Shown here one piece after another: positions 38,401 to 53,400 of a stretch of DNA of 64,000 bases. Source of the stretch: Mixophyes australis (Eukaryota; Chordata; Amphibia; Anura; Limnodynastidae); NCBI GenBank assembly GCA_036250195.1, contig JAVHZZ010000012.1, positions 92,757,615 through 92,821,614 of the forward strand. Reading direction: 5' to 3'. A program made the translations under genes and the position numbers. Position 1 is the first letter of the stretch; every line of letters begins with the position of its first letter. The notes beneath the pieces are model-generated. The model was not told the DNA's origin, searched no databases, and saw only the letters and a program-made list of their open reading frames with translations.

Positions 38401-41400
38401 AGCGGGAGGAAGGAGGAGAGGGGTACCAAACAGCACTGGTAGAGCAGGAGGAGGAGAGGGCTGCCAGACAGCACTGGTAGAGCAGGAGGAGGAGAGGGCT
38501 GCCAGACAGCACTGGTAGAGCGGGAGGAAGGAGGAGAGGGCTGCCAGACAGCACTGGTAGAGCGGGAGGAGAGGGCTGCCAGACAGCACTGGTAGAGCGG
38601 GAGGAGAGGGCTGCCAGACAGCACTGGTAGAGCGGGAGGAGAGGGCTGCCAGACAGCACTGGTAGAGCAGGAGGAGGAGAGGGCTACCAGACAGCACTGG
38701 TAGAGCAGGAGGAGGAGAGGGCTACCAGACAGCACTGGTAGAGCAGGAGGAGGAGAGGGGTACCAGACGGCACTGGTAGAGCAGGAGGAGGAGAGGGCTG
38801 CCAGACGGCACTGGTAGAGCAGGAGGAGGAGTGGGCTACCAGACGGCACTGGTAGAGCAGGAGGAGGAGAGGGCTGCCAGACAGCACTGGTAGAGCAGGA
38901 GGAGGAGAGGGCTGCCAGACAGCACTGGTAGAGCAGGAGGAGGAGAGGGCTGCCAGACAGCACTGGTAGAGCAGGAGGAGGAGAGGGCTGCCAGACAGCA
39001 CTGGTAGAGCAGGAGGAGGAGAGGGCTGCCAGACAGCACTGGTAGAGCAGGAGGAGGAGAGGGCTGCCAGACAGCACTGGTAGAGCAGGAGGAGGAGAGG
39101 GCTGCCAGACAGCACTGGTCGAGCAGGAGGAGGAGAGGGCTACCAGACAGCACTGGTAGAGCAGGAGGAGAGGGCTATCAGACAGCACTGGTAGAGCGGG
39201 AGGAAGGAGGAGGAGAAGGGTACCAGACAGCACTGGTAGAGCGGGAGGAGGAGAGGGGTACCAGGCAGCACTGGTAGAGCGGGAGGAGGAGAGGGGTACC
39301 AGGCAGCACTGGTAGAGCGGGAGGAGGAGAGGGGTACCAGGCAGCACTGGTAGAGCGGGAGGAGGAGAGGGGTACCAGGCAGCACTGGTAGAGCGGGAGG
39401 AGGAGAGGGGTACCAGACAGCACTGGTAGAGCGGGAGGAGGAGAGGGGTACCAGACAGCACTGGTAGAGCGGGAGGAGGAGAGGGGTACCAGACAGCACT
39501 GGTAGAGCGGGAGGAGGAGAAGGGTACCAGACAGCACTGGTAGAGCGGGAGGAGGAGAGGGGTACCAGGCGACACTGGTAGAGCGGGAGGAGGAGAGGGG
39601 TACCAGACGGCACTGGTAGAGCGGGAGGAGGAGAGGGGTACCAGACGGCACTGGTAGAGCGGGAGGAGGATAGGGGTACCAGACGGCACTGGTAGAGCGG
39701 GAGGAGGAGAGGGCTGCCAGACAGCACTGGTAGAGCAGGAGGAGGAGAGGGCTGCCAGACAGCACTGGTTGAGCAGGAGGAGGAGAGGGCTACCAGACAG
39801 CACTGGTAGAGCAGGAGGAGAGGGCTATCAGACAGCACTGGTAGAGCGGGAGGAAGGAGGAGGAGAAGGGTACCAGACAGCACTGGTAGAGCGGGAGGAG
39901 GAGAGGGGTACCAGGCAGCACTGGTAGAGCGGGAGGAGGAGAGGGGTACCAGACAGCACTGGTAGAGCGGGAGGAGGAGAGGGGTACCAGACAGCACTGG
40001 TAGAGCGGGAGGAGGAGAGGGGTACCAGACAGCACTGGTAGAGCGGGAGGAGGAGAGGGGTACCAGACAGCACTGGTAGAGCGGGAGGAGGAGAGGGGTA
40101 CCAGGCGACACTGGTAGAGCGGGAGGAGGAGAGGGGTACCAGGCGACACTGGTAGAGCGGGAGGAGGAGAGGGGTACCAGACGGCACTGGTAGAGCAGGA
40201 GGAGGAGAGGGGTACCAGACAGCACTGGTAGAGCGGGAGGAGGAGAGGGGTACCAGACAGCACTGGTAGAGCGGGAGGAGGAGAGGGGTACCAGGCGGCA
40301 CTGGTAGAGCGGGAGGAGGAGAGGGGTGCCAGACAGCACTGGTAGAGCGGGAGGAGAGGGCTGCCAGACAGCACTGGTAGAGCAGGAGGAGGAGAGGGGT
40401 GCCAGACAGCACTGGTCGAGCAGGAGGAGGAGAGGGCTACCAGACAGCACTGGTAGAGCAGGAGGAGAGGGCTGCCAGACAGCACTGGTAGAGCGGGAGG
40501 AGAGGGCTGCCAGACAGCACTGGTAGAGCAGGAGGAGGAGAGGGGTACCAGACGGCACTGGTAGAGCGGGAGGAGGAGAGGGGTACCAGACGGCACTGGT
40601 AGAGCGGGAGGAGGAGAGGGGTACCAGACAGCACTAGTAGAGCGGGAGGAGGAGAGGGGTACCAGACGGCACTGGTAGAGCGGGAGGAGGAGAGGGGTAC
40701 CAGACAGCACTAGTAGAGAAGGAGGAGGGAGGTACCAGACATGGGTTCTAGTGTTATCATACACACGTGTTACTTACATCATACAACAGATAAGGAAAGC
40801 TAGCTGAGGGGCCTGGCCTCCGGCCTAGGCTGGAGTTTACAGATAAAGGGCAGAGAGCAGAGCTATGGCTGCTGAGTGACACTAGTGCCAGGATACAGTT
40901 CATCAGCTGGTACATGCCCTTGTGGAGATCCTATCAGAGAGAGCAGACAGACATTAGGACACCCAATGCGGGTTACTGCTCCCTTCCCAATAATAGGCCG
41001 TGTCTACCACCCTCACCCTCTCTCCTGTGGGTACAGGGCAGGTGCCGAAGCTCAGGATGCCACGCCCGGGGTACTCATCATGTAAGAGCTCTGCCATCCT
41101 GGCCCCAGCTCCAGAGAAGCCACTATGTAGGTCACAGAGTATCTGGAAACCCTGCAAGGTGGAACAACATCATAGCAGTGTCTAGATTCTTCCCCCCAAC
41201 CACCTACCTGTGTCCCCGCCACTCACCTGTAAGTAGTCACACTCCTCAGTAAAAAAATGCAGCCTGTCCTCGACCTCATCCAGCTGAGAGGACGCCTTGT
41301 AAAGTGCTTCACCCTGGCTGAAAGATTCCAGTCCGTCCATATCACTGCGGTAGAGAGGGGGGGGCGACGTTGTATGGAAGCCCAGGCCTCATTCACACTA

Positions 41401-44400
41401 CAAAGCCTACACATCTCAGGCCAGAGACGTAGTTCTACCTTCACCCCAACTAATCACTTACTGTCACCAGTGTAGCCCCATCTCCCCCAATCCCCACTCA
41501 CCCACCATGGCTGTGATGGTTCAGGACACACAACGATTTGGGGTGAAGCTGTGTCCGCAGATAGTCAGACCAGTCACCCTCACTGTTCTCTGGTTGATGT
41601 GTTTTCTCGCTTTTGGTTGTTACTTGTCGCCCCCTGTCGATTTCTGCAAAGAAATAAAGTTATTGGGCAAAATTATAGCATCTCTATCAACATCAGTTAT
41701 ACGTCCAGACCCTCAGCTCACACTGTCCTCCGAAAGTCATCCACACCCATCACACACGATGGCCAAGACTCCCACTCACACAGTAAATCCCAGCCTTATC
41801 TACATCACTCGGATGCCAACTAAAACCACCCCTCACACCACAAGTGTGTGTTATGGTCATAAATGTTACATAACAAATAGTTACTAACGCAAATCAGTCA
41901 TTTTATTAATGACTTAAGAACATTGATACATGGCCAGAAAGTAGATTTCCCGATTATCTCATGGTGATAACTCTGGAGCTGAGGGTCCTCCATTTACCGT
42001 CTGCACATCACACAGTAGACAGTGTTCCTGATACAACATTTAAATGGAGTCACTTTGTATATCACATTATCACAGCAGTATTAGGATAGCACCCGGGAGA
42101 CACAGAGAGCCCCGTCCTAGTGACTGGAGTTAAACCTGGTCCCCAAACAGGTCCAGATCTCTCTGAACACTAACTTGAATTTTACAGCACATAGGTCAGC
42201 AGATCTGGAAATAAAGCCGGCCCAGCTGACATAATGCCCATCGTCATCTCAGACCTTCATATATACAGAAACTTACCTCTGCCACCACCACCTCCTTCCG
42301 CCAGTGTTGTTCCCTAATAACAGATATAGATTCCAGTTCATATTCACATTCAAATCTGCTGCCCACCCCCCTATCTCAGCCCGAGGGGAACACGCCTCCA
42401 CGCCACTCAGCCCCAGGGGAACACGCCTCCACGCCACTCAGCCCCAGGGGAACACGCCTCCACGCCACTCAGCCCCAGGGGAACACGCCTCCACGCCACT
42501 CAGCCCCAGGGGAACACGCCTCCACGCCACTCAGCCCCAGGGGAACACGCCTCCACGCCACTCAGCCCCAGGGGAACACGCCTCCACGCCACTCAGCCCC
42601 AGGGGAACACGCCTCCACGCCACTCAGCCCCAGGGGAACACGCCTCCACGCCACTCAGCCCCAGGGGAACACGCCTCCACGCCACTCAGCCCCAGGGGAA
42701 CACGCCTCCACGCCACTCAGCCCCAGGGGAACACGCCTCCACGCCACTCAGCCCCAGGGGAACACGCCTCCACGCCACTCAGCCCCAGGGGAACACGCCT
42801 CCACGCCACTCAGCCCCAGGGGAACACGCCTCCACGCCACTCAGCCCCAGGGGAACACGCCTCCACGCCACTCAGCCCCAGGGGAACACGCCTCCACGCC
42901 ACTCAGCCCCAGGGGAACACGCCTCCACGCCACTCAGCCCCAGGGGAACACGCCTCCACGCCACTCAGCCCCAGGGGAACACGCCTCCACGCCACTCAGC
43001 CCCAGGGGAACACGCCTCCACGCCACTCAGCCCCAGGGGAACACGCCTCCACGCCACTCAGCCCCAGGGGAACACGCCTCCACGCCACTCAGCCCCAGGG
43101 GAACACGCCTCCACGCCACTCAGCCCCAGGGGAACACGCCTCCACGCCACTCAGCCCCAGGGGAACACGCCTCCACGCCACTCAGCCCCAGGGGAACACG
43201 CCTCCACGCCACTCAGCCCCAGGGGAACACGCCTCCACGCCACTCAGCCCCAGGGGAACACGCCTCCACGCCACTCAGCCCCAGGGGAACACGCCTCCAC
43301 GCCACTCAGCCCCAGGGGAACACGCCTCCACGCCACTCAGCCCCAGGGGAACACGCCTCCACGCCACTCAGCCCCAGGGGAACACGCCTCCACGCCACTC
43401 AGCCCCAGGGGAACACGCCTCCACGCCACTCAGCCCCAGGGGAACACGCCTCCACGCCACTCAGCCCCAGGGGAACCCGACTCCCTTCTCCTCAAAAAAT
43501 CTACCACCGCCTTCCCCTGCTGGCTCCAAGAAACCTGCCACAGATTTCCCACCAGCCCATGGGGACCCTGACGCAATCCCACCCTTTAGGAACACATATT
43601 ACTACCTCAAACCGCCACAGCCTGCCAACCGCAACACTGGATTCTCGGAGCAAGGGGAACCAGCCCCCCCCCCTCATCATCATCATCATCCCACCCCTGG
43701 CCCACAGAGAACATGCCCCCCACACCAGACACAAGATCACAAGATGGAGGGATCGATTATCCACCCCCAAGAGGACCTTGAACCAACATTTCCAGGACCT
43801 TAAAAGCAGTAACCTCCAACTAGTATGTTCTCTTTATACACTTGTATCGAACCACACTACACCCTCAGGACATAAATTATAGCGCACTCTACACCCGTCT
43901 ATTTGGAGCTCTTATCTCCCCATGTACCAGTTACTGGGTCCAGCACTGGCCTCACCTCCTCCATGCTGGGGTCATTCAGAGACGCGGCTTCCTCTCTGTG
44001 TATTGTCAGGTTCCCTCTCCTGAAATACAGACAGATTACACTCATCCTGACATTACTATCAGATAATTAGTATAATACATCCACCTTTTGTGTCTCTACA
44101 AGAGTCCTGTACAGCAGTCACTGTCACCCAGTGATATCTCTTCCTCTATACACTCAGTTATCCTGGATCACACTACCTAGACTATAGTCATTACTATCAG
44201 ATAATTAGTATAATACAGCCACCTATTGTGTCTTTACAAGAGCCCTGTACAGCAGTCACTGTCACCCAGTGATATCTCTTCCTCTATACACTCAGTTATC
44301 CTGGATCACACTACCTAGACTATAGACATTACTATCAGATAATTAGTATAATACATCCACCTATTGTGTCTCTACAAGAGTCCTGTACAGCAGTCACTGT

Positions 44401-47400
44401 CACCTGGTGATATCTCTTCCTCTATACACGGTTATCCTGGATCACACTACCTAGACTATAGACATTACTATCAGATAATTAGTATAATACAACCACCTAT
44501 TGTGTCTTTACAAGAGCCCTGTACAGCAGTCACTGTCACCCAGTGATATCTCTTCCTTTATACACTCAGTTATCCTGGATCACACTACCTAGACTATAGA
44601 CATTACTATCAGATAATTAGTATAATACATCCACCTATTGTGTCTCTACAAGAGTCCTGTACAGCAGTCACTGTCACCTGGTGATATCTCTTCCTCTATA
44701 CACTCAGTTATCCTGGATCACACTACCTAGACTATAGACATTACTATCAGATAATCAGTATAATACATCCACCTATTGTGTCTCTACAAGAGCCCTGTAC
44801 AGCAGTCACTGTCACCCAGTGATATCTCTTCCTCTATACACTCAGTTATCCTGGATCACACTACCTAGACTATAGACATTACTATCAGATAATTAGTATA
44901 ATACATCCACCTATTGTGTCTCTACAAGAGTCCTGTACAGCAGTCACTGTCACCTGGTGATATCTCTTCCTCTATACACTCAGTTATCCTGGATCACACT
45001 ACCTAGACTATAGACATTACTATCAGATAATTAGTATAATACAACCACCTATTGTGTCTCTACAAGAGTCCTGTACAGCAGTCACTGTCACCTGGTGATA
45101 TCTCTTCCTCTATACACTGAGTTATCCTGGATCACACTACCTAGACTATAGACATTACTATCAGATAATTAGTATAATACATCCACCTATTGTGTCTCTA
45201 CAAGAGCCCTGTACAGCAGTCACTGTCACCCGGTGATATCTCTTCCTCTATACACTCAGTTATCCTGGATCACACTACCTAGACTATAGACATTACTATC
45301 AGATAATTAGTATAATACAGCCACCTACTGTGTCTCTACAAGAGTCCTGTACAGCAGTCACTGTCACCCAGTGATATCTCTTCCTCTATACACTCAGTTA
45401 TCCTGGATCACACTACCTAGACTATAGTCATTACTATCAGATAATTAGTATAATACAGCCACCTATTGTGTCTCTACAAGAGTCCTGTTCAGCAGTCACT
45501 GTCACCCAGTGATATCTCTGCCTCTATACACTCAGTTATCCTGGATCACACTACCTGACTATAGACATTACTATCAGATAATTAATATAATACATCCACC
45601 TATTGTGTCTCTACAAGAGCCCTGTACATCAGTCACTGTCACCTGGTGATATCTCTTCCTCTATACACTCAGTTATCCTGGATCACACTACCTAGACTAT
45701 AGTCATTACTATCAGATAATTAGTATAATACAACCACCTATTGTGTCTCTACAAGAGCCCTGTACAGCAGTCACTATCACCTGGTGATATCTCTTCCTCT
45801 ATACACTCAGTTATCCTGGATCACACTACCTAGACTATAGACATTACTATCAGATAATCAGTATAATACAGCCACCTATTGTGTCTCTACAAGAGCCCTG
45901 TACAGCAGTCACTGTCACCCAGTGATATCTCTTCCTCTATACACTCAGTTATCCTGGATCACACTACCTAGACTATAGTCATTACTATCAGATAATTAGT
46001 ATAATACAGCCACCTATTGTGTCTTTACAAGAGCCCTGTACAGCAGTCACTGTCACCCGGTGATATCTCTTCCTCTATACACTGAGTTATCCTGGATCAC
46101 ACTACCTAGACTATAGACATTACTATCAGATAATTAGTATAATACATCCACCTATTGTGTCTCTACAAGAGTCCTGTACAGCAGTCACTGTCACCTGGTG
46201 ATATCTCTTCCTCTATACACTGAGTTATCCTGGATCACACTACCTAGACTATAGACATTACTATCAGATAATTAGTATAATACATCCACCTATTGTGTCT
46301 CTACAAGAGCCCTGTACAGCAGTCACTGTCACCTGGTGATATCTCTTCCTCTATACACTCAGTTATCCTGGATCATACTACCTAGACTATAGACATTACT
46401 ATCAGATAATTAGTATAATACAACCACCTATTGTGTCTCTACAAGAGTCCTGTACAGCAGTCACTGTCACCTGGTGATATCTCTTCCTCTATACACTCAG
46501 TTATCCTGGATCACACTACCTAGACTATAGACATTACTATCAGATAATTAGTATAATACAACCACCTATTGTGTCTCTACAAGAGTCCTGTACAGCAGTC
46601 ACTGTCACCTGGTGATATCTCTTCCTCTATACACTCAGTTATCCTGGATCACACTACCTAGACTATAGACATTACTATCAGATAATTAGTATAATACATC
46701 CACCTATTGTGTCTCTACAAGAGTCCTGTACAGCAGTCACTGTCCCCCACTGATATCTCTTCCTCTACACACTCATCCAGACTGTAATAATCAGCAGCCT
46801 GGTTCAGTGGCTGATTTGGTCAAGCGATACCAGTAAGAACGGTCAGTAACAGAAGCCCTATACATGGGGGTAACCAGCTGGGATGGCAGACTCGCCCATC
46901 ATGTCACACTGGAGTTCTAGTGAGGGTGGTATAAGGGGTAATGTATACGCTCCACCACCATATGAAGGCTGCGTAGCATTATACAGGTCACTGATCTCCG
47001 AGGAGACCCCAATATCATAATACATTTACTTTACACACATTCCTAATGAGCACTGGAGTGATGACATCACAACTCACCAATTATACATATGATTATATTA
47101 TAAATTGGACACTTTATTGCTTATACTAAAGCTGGCAGTTGATGTAGTTTTATTCTGCCTGTTATCATCTCTGGGGGCTGAGGAATATTCTGTACCCTGA
47201 CTGGGTCCAGTCTCCCTGTTATTTCTATAGCACCAATGTGACCTCTGACCGGGTCAGCTGTGATCATCTCTACATGTCTTCCTGTAATAAGGTCTCACCA
47301 TGCCGGAGTACGGTGCATCGTCTCCCGGTCCTCGTACAAACAGCCTTCTTCCCTCACCGAGCGGACACTCCCTAGAACACAGGAAGGGTAGTAAGGATCA

Positions 47401-50400
47401 CCCTTTATCACAGCGCTGACCCATACACCCGTCACTCACCCTTCACATCCAGGACAATGAGACGCGGCGTGTAGGTCTCCACCCCATGTAGCGTCATCCC
47501 GCGCCGGAATAGGACATTGCTGGAGATCTCCGGGTCCAAGCGTCGTCTGTCTGACTGGTGAGAGAGCTCTGCCTCCTGAGGGGGGAGATGGGGGAATGAG
47601 GGGTCCGAAACTCAACTTCTCTCCTCCACCTACCCGTGACCTTGGATCATTTACCTGATCTCTCTATACTCAAGTAGTCCACTTCTGCCCCCAGGGGCAC
47701 CTATTTCATACTACTGCCACCCTATCCGCCTGCAACACTGTGTACCTGCCCCTCCTACACCGCTTATTGCCCCATACTCCCCCCACAGTCTACCCCACCC
47801 TCCTGCCCCTCTCACACCGCTCATTGACCCATACTCCCCCCCCCCCACATTCTACCCCACCCTCCTGCCCCTCTCACACCGCTCATTGTCCCATACTCCC
47901 CCCACACGGTCTACCCCACCCTCCTGCCCCTCTCACACCGCTCATTGTCCCATACTCCCCCCACACGGTCTACCCCACCCTCCTGCCCCTCACACCGCTC
48001 ATTGTCCAATACTCCCCCCACACGGTCTACCCCACCCTCCTGCCCCTCTCACACCGCTCATTGTCCCATACTCCTCCCCACACGGTCTACCCCACCCTCC
48101 TGCCCCTCTCACACCGCTCATTGTCCCATACTCCCCCCACACAGTCTACCTCACCCTCCTGCCCCTCTCACACCGCTCATTGTCCCATACTCCCCCCACA
48201 CAGTCTACCCCACCCTCCTGCCCCCCTCACACCGCTCATTGTCCCATCCTCCCCCCACAGTCTATCCCACCCTCCTGCCCCCCTCACAACGTTCATTGTC
48301 CCATACTCCCCCCACACAGTCTATCCCACCCTCCTGCCCCTCTCACACCGCTCATTCTCCCATACTTCCCCCACACGGTCTACCCCACACTCCTGCCCCT
48401 CTCACACCGCTCATTGACCCATACTCCCCCCACACGGTCTACCTCACCCTCCTGCTCCTCTCACACCGCTCATTGTCCCATACTCCCCCCACACGGTCTA
48501 CCCCACCCTCCTGCCCCTCTCACACCGCTCATTGTCCCATACTCCCCCCACACGGTCTACCCCACCCTCCTGCCCCTCTCACACCGCTCATTGTCCCATA
48601 CTCCCCCCACACGGTCTACCCCACCCTCCTGCCCCTCTCACACCGCTCATTGTCCCATACTCCCCCCAAACGGTCTACCCCATCCTCCTGCCCCTCTCAC
48701 ACCGCTCATTGTCCCATACTCCCCCCACACGGTCTACCCCACCCTCCTGCCCCTCTCACACCGCTCATTGTCCCATACTCCCCCCAAACGGTCTACCCCA
48801 TCCTCCTGCCCCTCTCACACCGCTCATTGTCCCATACTCCCCCCACACGGTTTACCCCACCCTCCTGCCCCCCTCACACCGCTCATTGTCCCATACTCCC
48901 CCCCACACGGTCTACCCCATCCTCCTGCCCCCCTCACACCGCTCATTGTCCCATACTCCCCCCACACGGTCTACCCCATCCTCCTGCCCCTCTCACACCG
49001 CTCATTGTCCCATACTCCCCCCACACGGTCTACCCCATCCTCCTGCCCCTCTCACACCGCTCATTGTCCCATACTCCCCCCACACGGTCTACCCCACCCT
49101 CCTGCCCCTCTCACACCGCTCATTGTCCCATACTCCCCCCACACGGTCTACCCCACCCTCCTGCCCCTCTCACACCGCTCATTGTCCCATACTCCCCCCA
49201 CACAGTCTACCCCACCCTCCTGCCCCTCTCACACCGCTCATTGTCCCATACTCCCCCACACAGTCTACCCCACCCTCCTGCCCCTCTCACACCGCTCAGT
49301 GTCCCATACTCCCCCCACACGGTCTACCCCACCCTCCTGCCCCTCTCACACCGCTCATTGTCCCATACTCCCCCACACACAGTCTACCCCACCCTCCTGC
49401 CCCTCTCACACCGCTCATTGTCCCATACTCCCCCCACACGGTCTACCCCACCCTCCTGCCCCTCTCACACCGCTCATTGTCCCATACTCCCCCCACACGG
49501 TCTACCCCACCCTCCTGCCCCCCTCACACCGCTCATTGTCCCATACTACCCCCACACAGTCTACCCCACCCTCCTGCTCCTCTCACACCGCTCATTGTCC
49601 CATACTACCCCCACACAGTCTACCCAACCCTCCTGCCCACCTCACACCGCTCTTTGTCCCATACTCCCCCCACACAGTCTACCCCACCGTCCTGCCCCTC
49701 TCACACCGCTCATTGTCCCATACTCCCCCCACACAGTCTACCCCACCCTCCTGCCCCTCTCACACCGCTCATTGTCCCATACTCCCCCCACACAGTCTAC
49801 ACCACCCTCCTGCCCCCTCTCACACCGCTCATTGTCCCATACTCCCCCCCCCCCACACAGTCTACCCCATCCTCCTGCCCCTCTCACACCGCTCATTGCC
49901 CCATACTCCCCCCACACAGTCTACCCCATCCTCCTGCCCCTCTAACACCGCTCATTGCCCCATACTCCCCCCACACAGTCTACCCCATCCTCCTGCCCCT
50001 CTCACACCGCTCATTGTCCCATACTCCCCCCCCCCCCACACGGTCTACCCCATCCTCCTGCCCCTCTCACACCCCTCATTGTCCCATACTCCCCCCACAC
50101 AGTCTACCCCATCCTCCTGCCCCTCTCACACCGCTCATTGTCCCATACTCCCCCCCCACACGGTCTACCCCATCCTCCTGCCCCTCTCACACCCCTCATT
50201 GTCCCATACTCCCCCCCACACGGTCTACCCCACCCTCCTGCCCCTCTCACACCTCTCATTGTCCCATACTCCCCCACACAGTCTACCCCATCCTCCTGCC
50301 CCCCTCACACCGCTCATTGTCCCCATACTCCCCCACACAGTCTACCCCATCCTCCTGCCCCTCTCACACCGCTCATTGTCCCATACTCCCCCCACACAGT

Positions 50401-53400
50401 CTACCCCACCCTCCTGCCCCTATCACACCCCTCATTGTCCCATACTCCCCCCACACGGTCTACCCCACCCTCCTGCCCCTCACACCGCTCATTGTCCCAT
50501 ACTCCCCCCACACGGTCTACCCCACCCTCCTGCCCCTATCACACCGCTCATTGTCCCATACTCCCCCCCACACGGTCTACCCCATCCTCCTGCCCCTCTC
50601 ACACCCCTCATTGTCCCATACTCCCCCCCCACACGGTCTACCCCATCCTCCTGCCCCTCTCACACCCCTCATTGTCCCATACTCCCCCCCACACGGTCTA
50701 CCCCACCCTCCTGCCCCTCTCACACCTCTCATTGTCCCATACTCCCCCACACAGTCTACCCCATCCTCCTGCCCCCCTCACACCGCTCATTGTCCCCATA
50801 CTCCCCCACACAGTCTACCCCATCCTCCTGCCCCTCTCACACCGCTCATTGTCCCATACTCCCCCCACACAGTCTACCCCACCCTCCTGCCCCTCTCACA
50901 CCGCTCATTGTCCCATACTCCCCCCACACAGTCTACCCCACCCTCCTGCCCCTATCACACCCCTCATTGTCCCATACTCCCCCCACACGGTCTACCCCAC
51001 CCTCCTGCCCCTCACACCGCTCATTGTCCCATACTCCCCCCCACACGGTCTACCCCACCCTCCTGCCCCTATCACACCCCTCATTGTCCCATACTCCCCC
51101 ACACAGTCTACCCCATCCTCCTGCCCCTCTCACACCGCTCATTGTCCCATACTCCCCCCCACACGGTCTACCCCACCCTCCTGCCCCTCTCACACCCCTC
51201 ATTGTCCCATACTCCCCCCACACAGTCTACCCCACCCTCCTGCCCCTATCACACCCCTCATTGTCCCATACTCCCCCCACACGGTCTACCCCACCCTCCT
51301 GCCCCTCACACCGCTCATTGTCCCATACTCCCCCCACACGGTCTACCCCACCCTCCTGCCCCTATCACACCGCTCATTGTCCCATACTCCCCCCCACACG
51401 GTCTACCCCATCCTCCTGCCCCTCTCACACCCCTCATTGTCCCATACTCCCCCCCCACACGGTCTACCCCATCCTCCTGCCCCTCTCACACCCCTCATTG
51501 TCCCATACTCCCCCCCACACGGTCTACCCCACCCTCCTGCCCCTCTCACACCTCTCATTGTCCCATACTCCCCCACACAGTCTACCCCATCCTCCTGCCC
51601 CCCTCACACCGCTCATTGTCCCCATACTCCCCCACACAGTCTACCCCATCCTCCTGCCCCTCTCACACCGCTCATTGTCCCATACTCCCCCCACACAGTC
51701 TACCCCACCCTCCTGCCCCTCTCACACCGCTCATTGTCCCATACTCCCCCCACACAGTCTACCCCATCCTCCTGCCCCTATCACACCCCTCATTGTCCCA
51801 TACTCCCCCCACACGGTCTACCCCACCCTCCTGCCCCTCACACCGCTCATTGTCCCATACTCCCCCCACACAGTCTACCCCACCCTCCTGCCCCTATCAC
51901 ACCCCTCATTGTCCCATACTCCCCCACACAGTCTACCCCATCCTCCTGCCCCTCTCACACCGCTCATTGTCCCATACTCCCCCCTCAGTCTACCCCACCC
52001 TCCTGCCCCTCTCACACCGCTCATTGCCCCATACTCCCCCCACACAGTCTACCCCACCCTCCTGCCCCTCTCACACCGCTCATTGTCCCATACTCCCCCC
52101 ACACGGTCTACCCCACCCTCCTGCCCCTCTCACACCCCTCATTGTCCCATACTCCCCCCACACGGTCTACCCCACCCTCCTGCCCCTCTCACACCCCTCA
52201 TTGTCCCATACTCCCCCCACACGGTCTACCCCACCCTCCTGCCCCTATCACACCGCTCATTGTCCCATACTCCCCCCACACGGTCTACCCCACCCTCCTG
52301 CCCCTATCACACCGCTCATTGTCCCATACTCCCCCCTCACGGTCTACCCCAACCTCCTGCCCCTCTCACACCGCTCATTGTCCCATACTCCCCCCACACG
52401 GTCTACCCCACCCTCCTGCCCCTCTCACACCGCTCATTGTCCCATACTCCCCCCACACGGTCTACCCCATCCTCCTGCCCCTCTCACACCGCTCATTGTC
52501 CCATACTCCCCCCACACGGTCTACCCCACCCTCCTGCCCCTCTCACACCGCTCATTGTCCTATACTCCCCCCACACGGTCTACCCCACCCTCCTGCCCCT
52601 CTCACACCCCTCATTGTCCCATACTCCCCCCACACAGTCTACCCCACCCTCCTGCCCATCTCACACCGCTCATTGTCCCATACTCCCCCCACACGGTCTA
52701 CCCCATCCTCCTGCCCCTCTCACACTGCTCATTGTCCCATACTCCCCCCACACGGTCTACCCCATCCTCCTGCCCCTCTCACACCGCTCATTGTCCCATA
52801 CTCCCCCCACACAGTCTACCCCACCCTCCTGCCCCTCTCAAACCGCTCATTGTCCCATACTCCCCCCACACGGTCTACCCCACCCTCCTGCCCCTCTCAC
52901 ACCGCTCATTGTCCCATACTCCCCCCACACGGTCTACCCCACCCTCCTGCCCCTCTCACACCGCTCATTGTCCCATACTCCCCCCACACAGTCTACCCCA
53001 CCCTCCTGCCCCTCTCACACCGCTCATTGTCCCATACTCCTCCCCACACAGTCTACCCCACCCTCCTGCCCCTCACACCGCTCATTGTCCCATACTCCCC
53101 CCACACGGTCTACCCCATCCTCCTGCCCCTCTCACACCGCTCATTGTCCCATACTCCCCCCCACACAGTCTACCCCACCCTCCTGCCCCTCTCACACCGC
53201 TCATTGTCCCATACTCCCCCCTCACAGTCTACCCCACCCTCCTGCCCCTCTCACACCGCTCATTGCCCCATACTCCCCCCCACACAGTCTACCCCACCCT
53301 CCTGCCCCTCTCACACCGCTCATTGTCCCATACTCCCCCCCACACAGTCTACCCCACCCTCCTGCCCCTCTCACACCGCTCATTGTCCCATACTCCTCCC

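Noticed and set aside
37146..40764. Leu/Pro/Cys-rich minus-strand open frames as a secreted repeat protein
   Set aside because: They are the 38-bp array in msto1 intron 9. Only the 132-nt end matching Misato is exon 10.
42411..43464. CRISPR-like array of identical 31-bp repeats
   Set aside because: There are no spacers between repeats, no cas genes, and the setting is a vertebrate intron. It is a head-to-tail minisatellite.
42304..43803. 499-codon open frame
   Set aside because: 31-bp array within msto1 intron 4. Repetitive, no homology.
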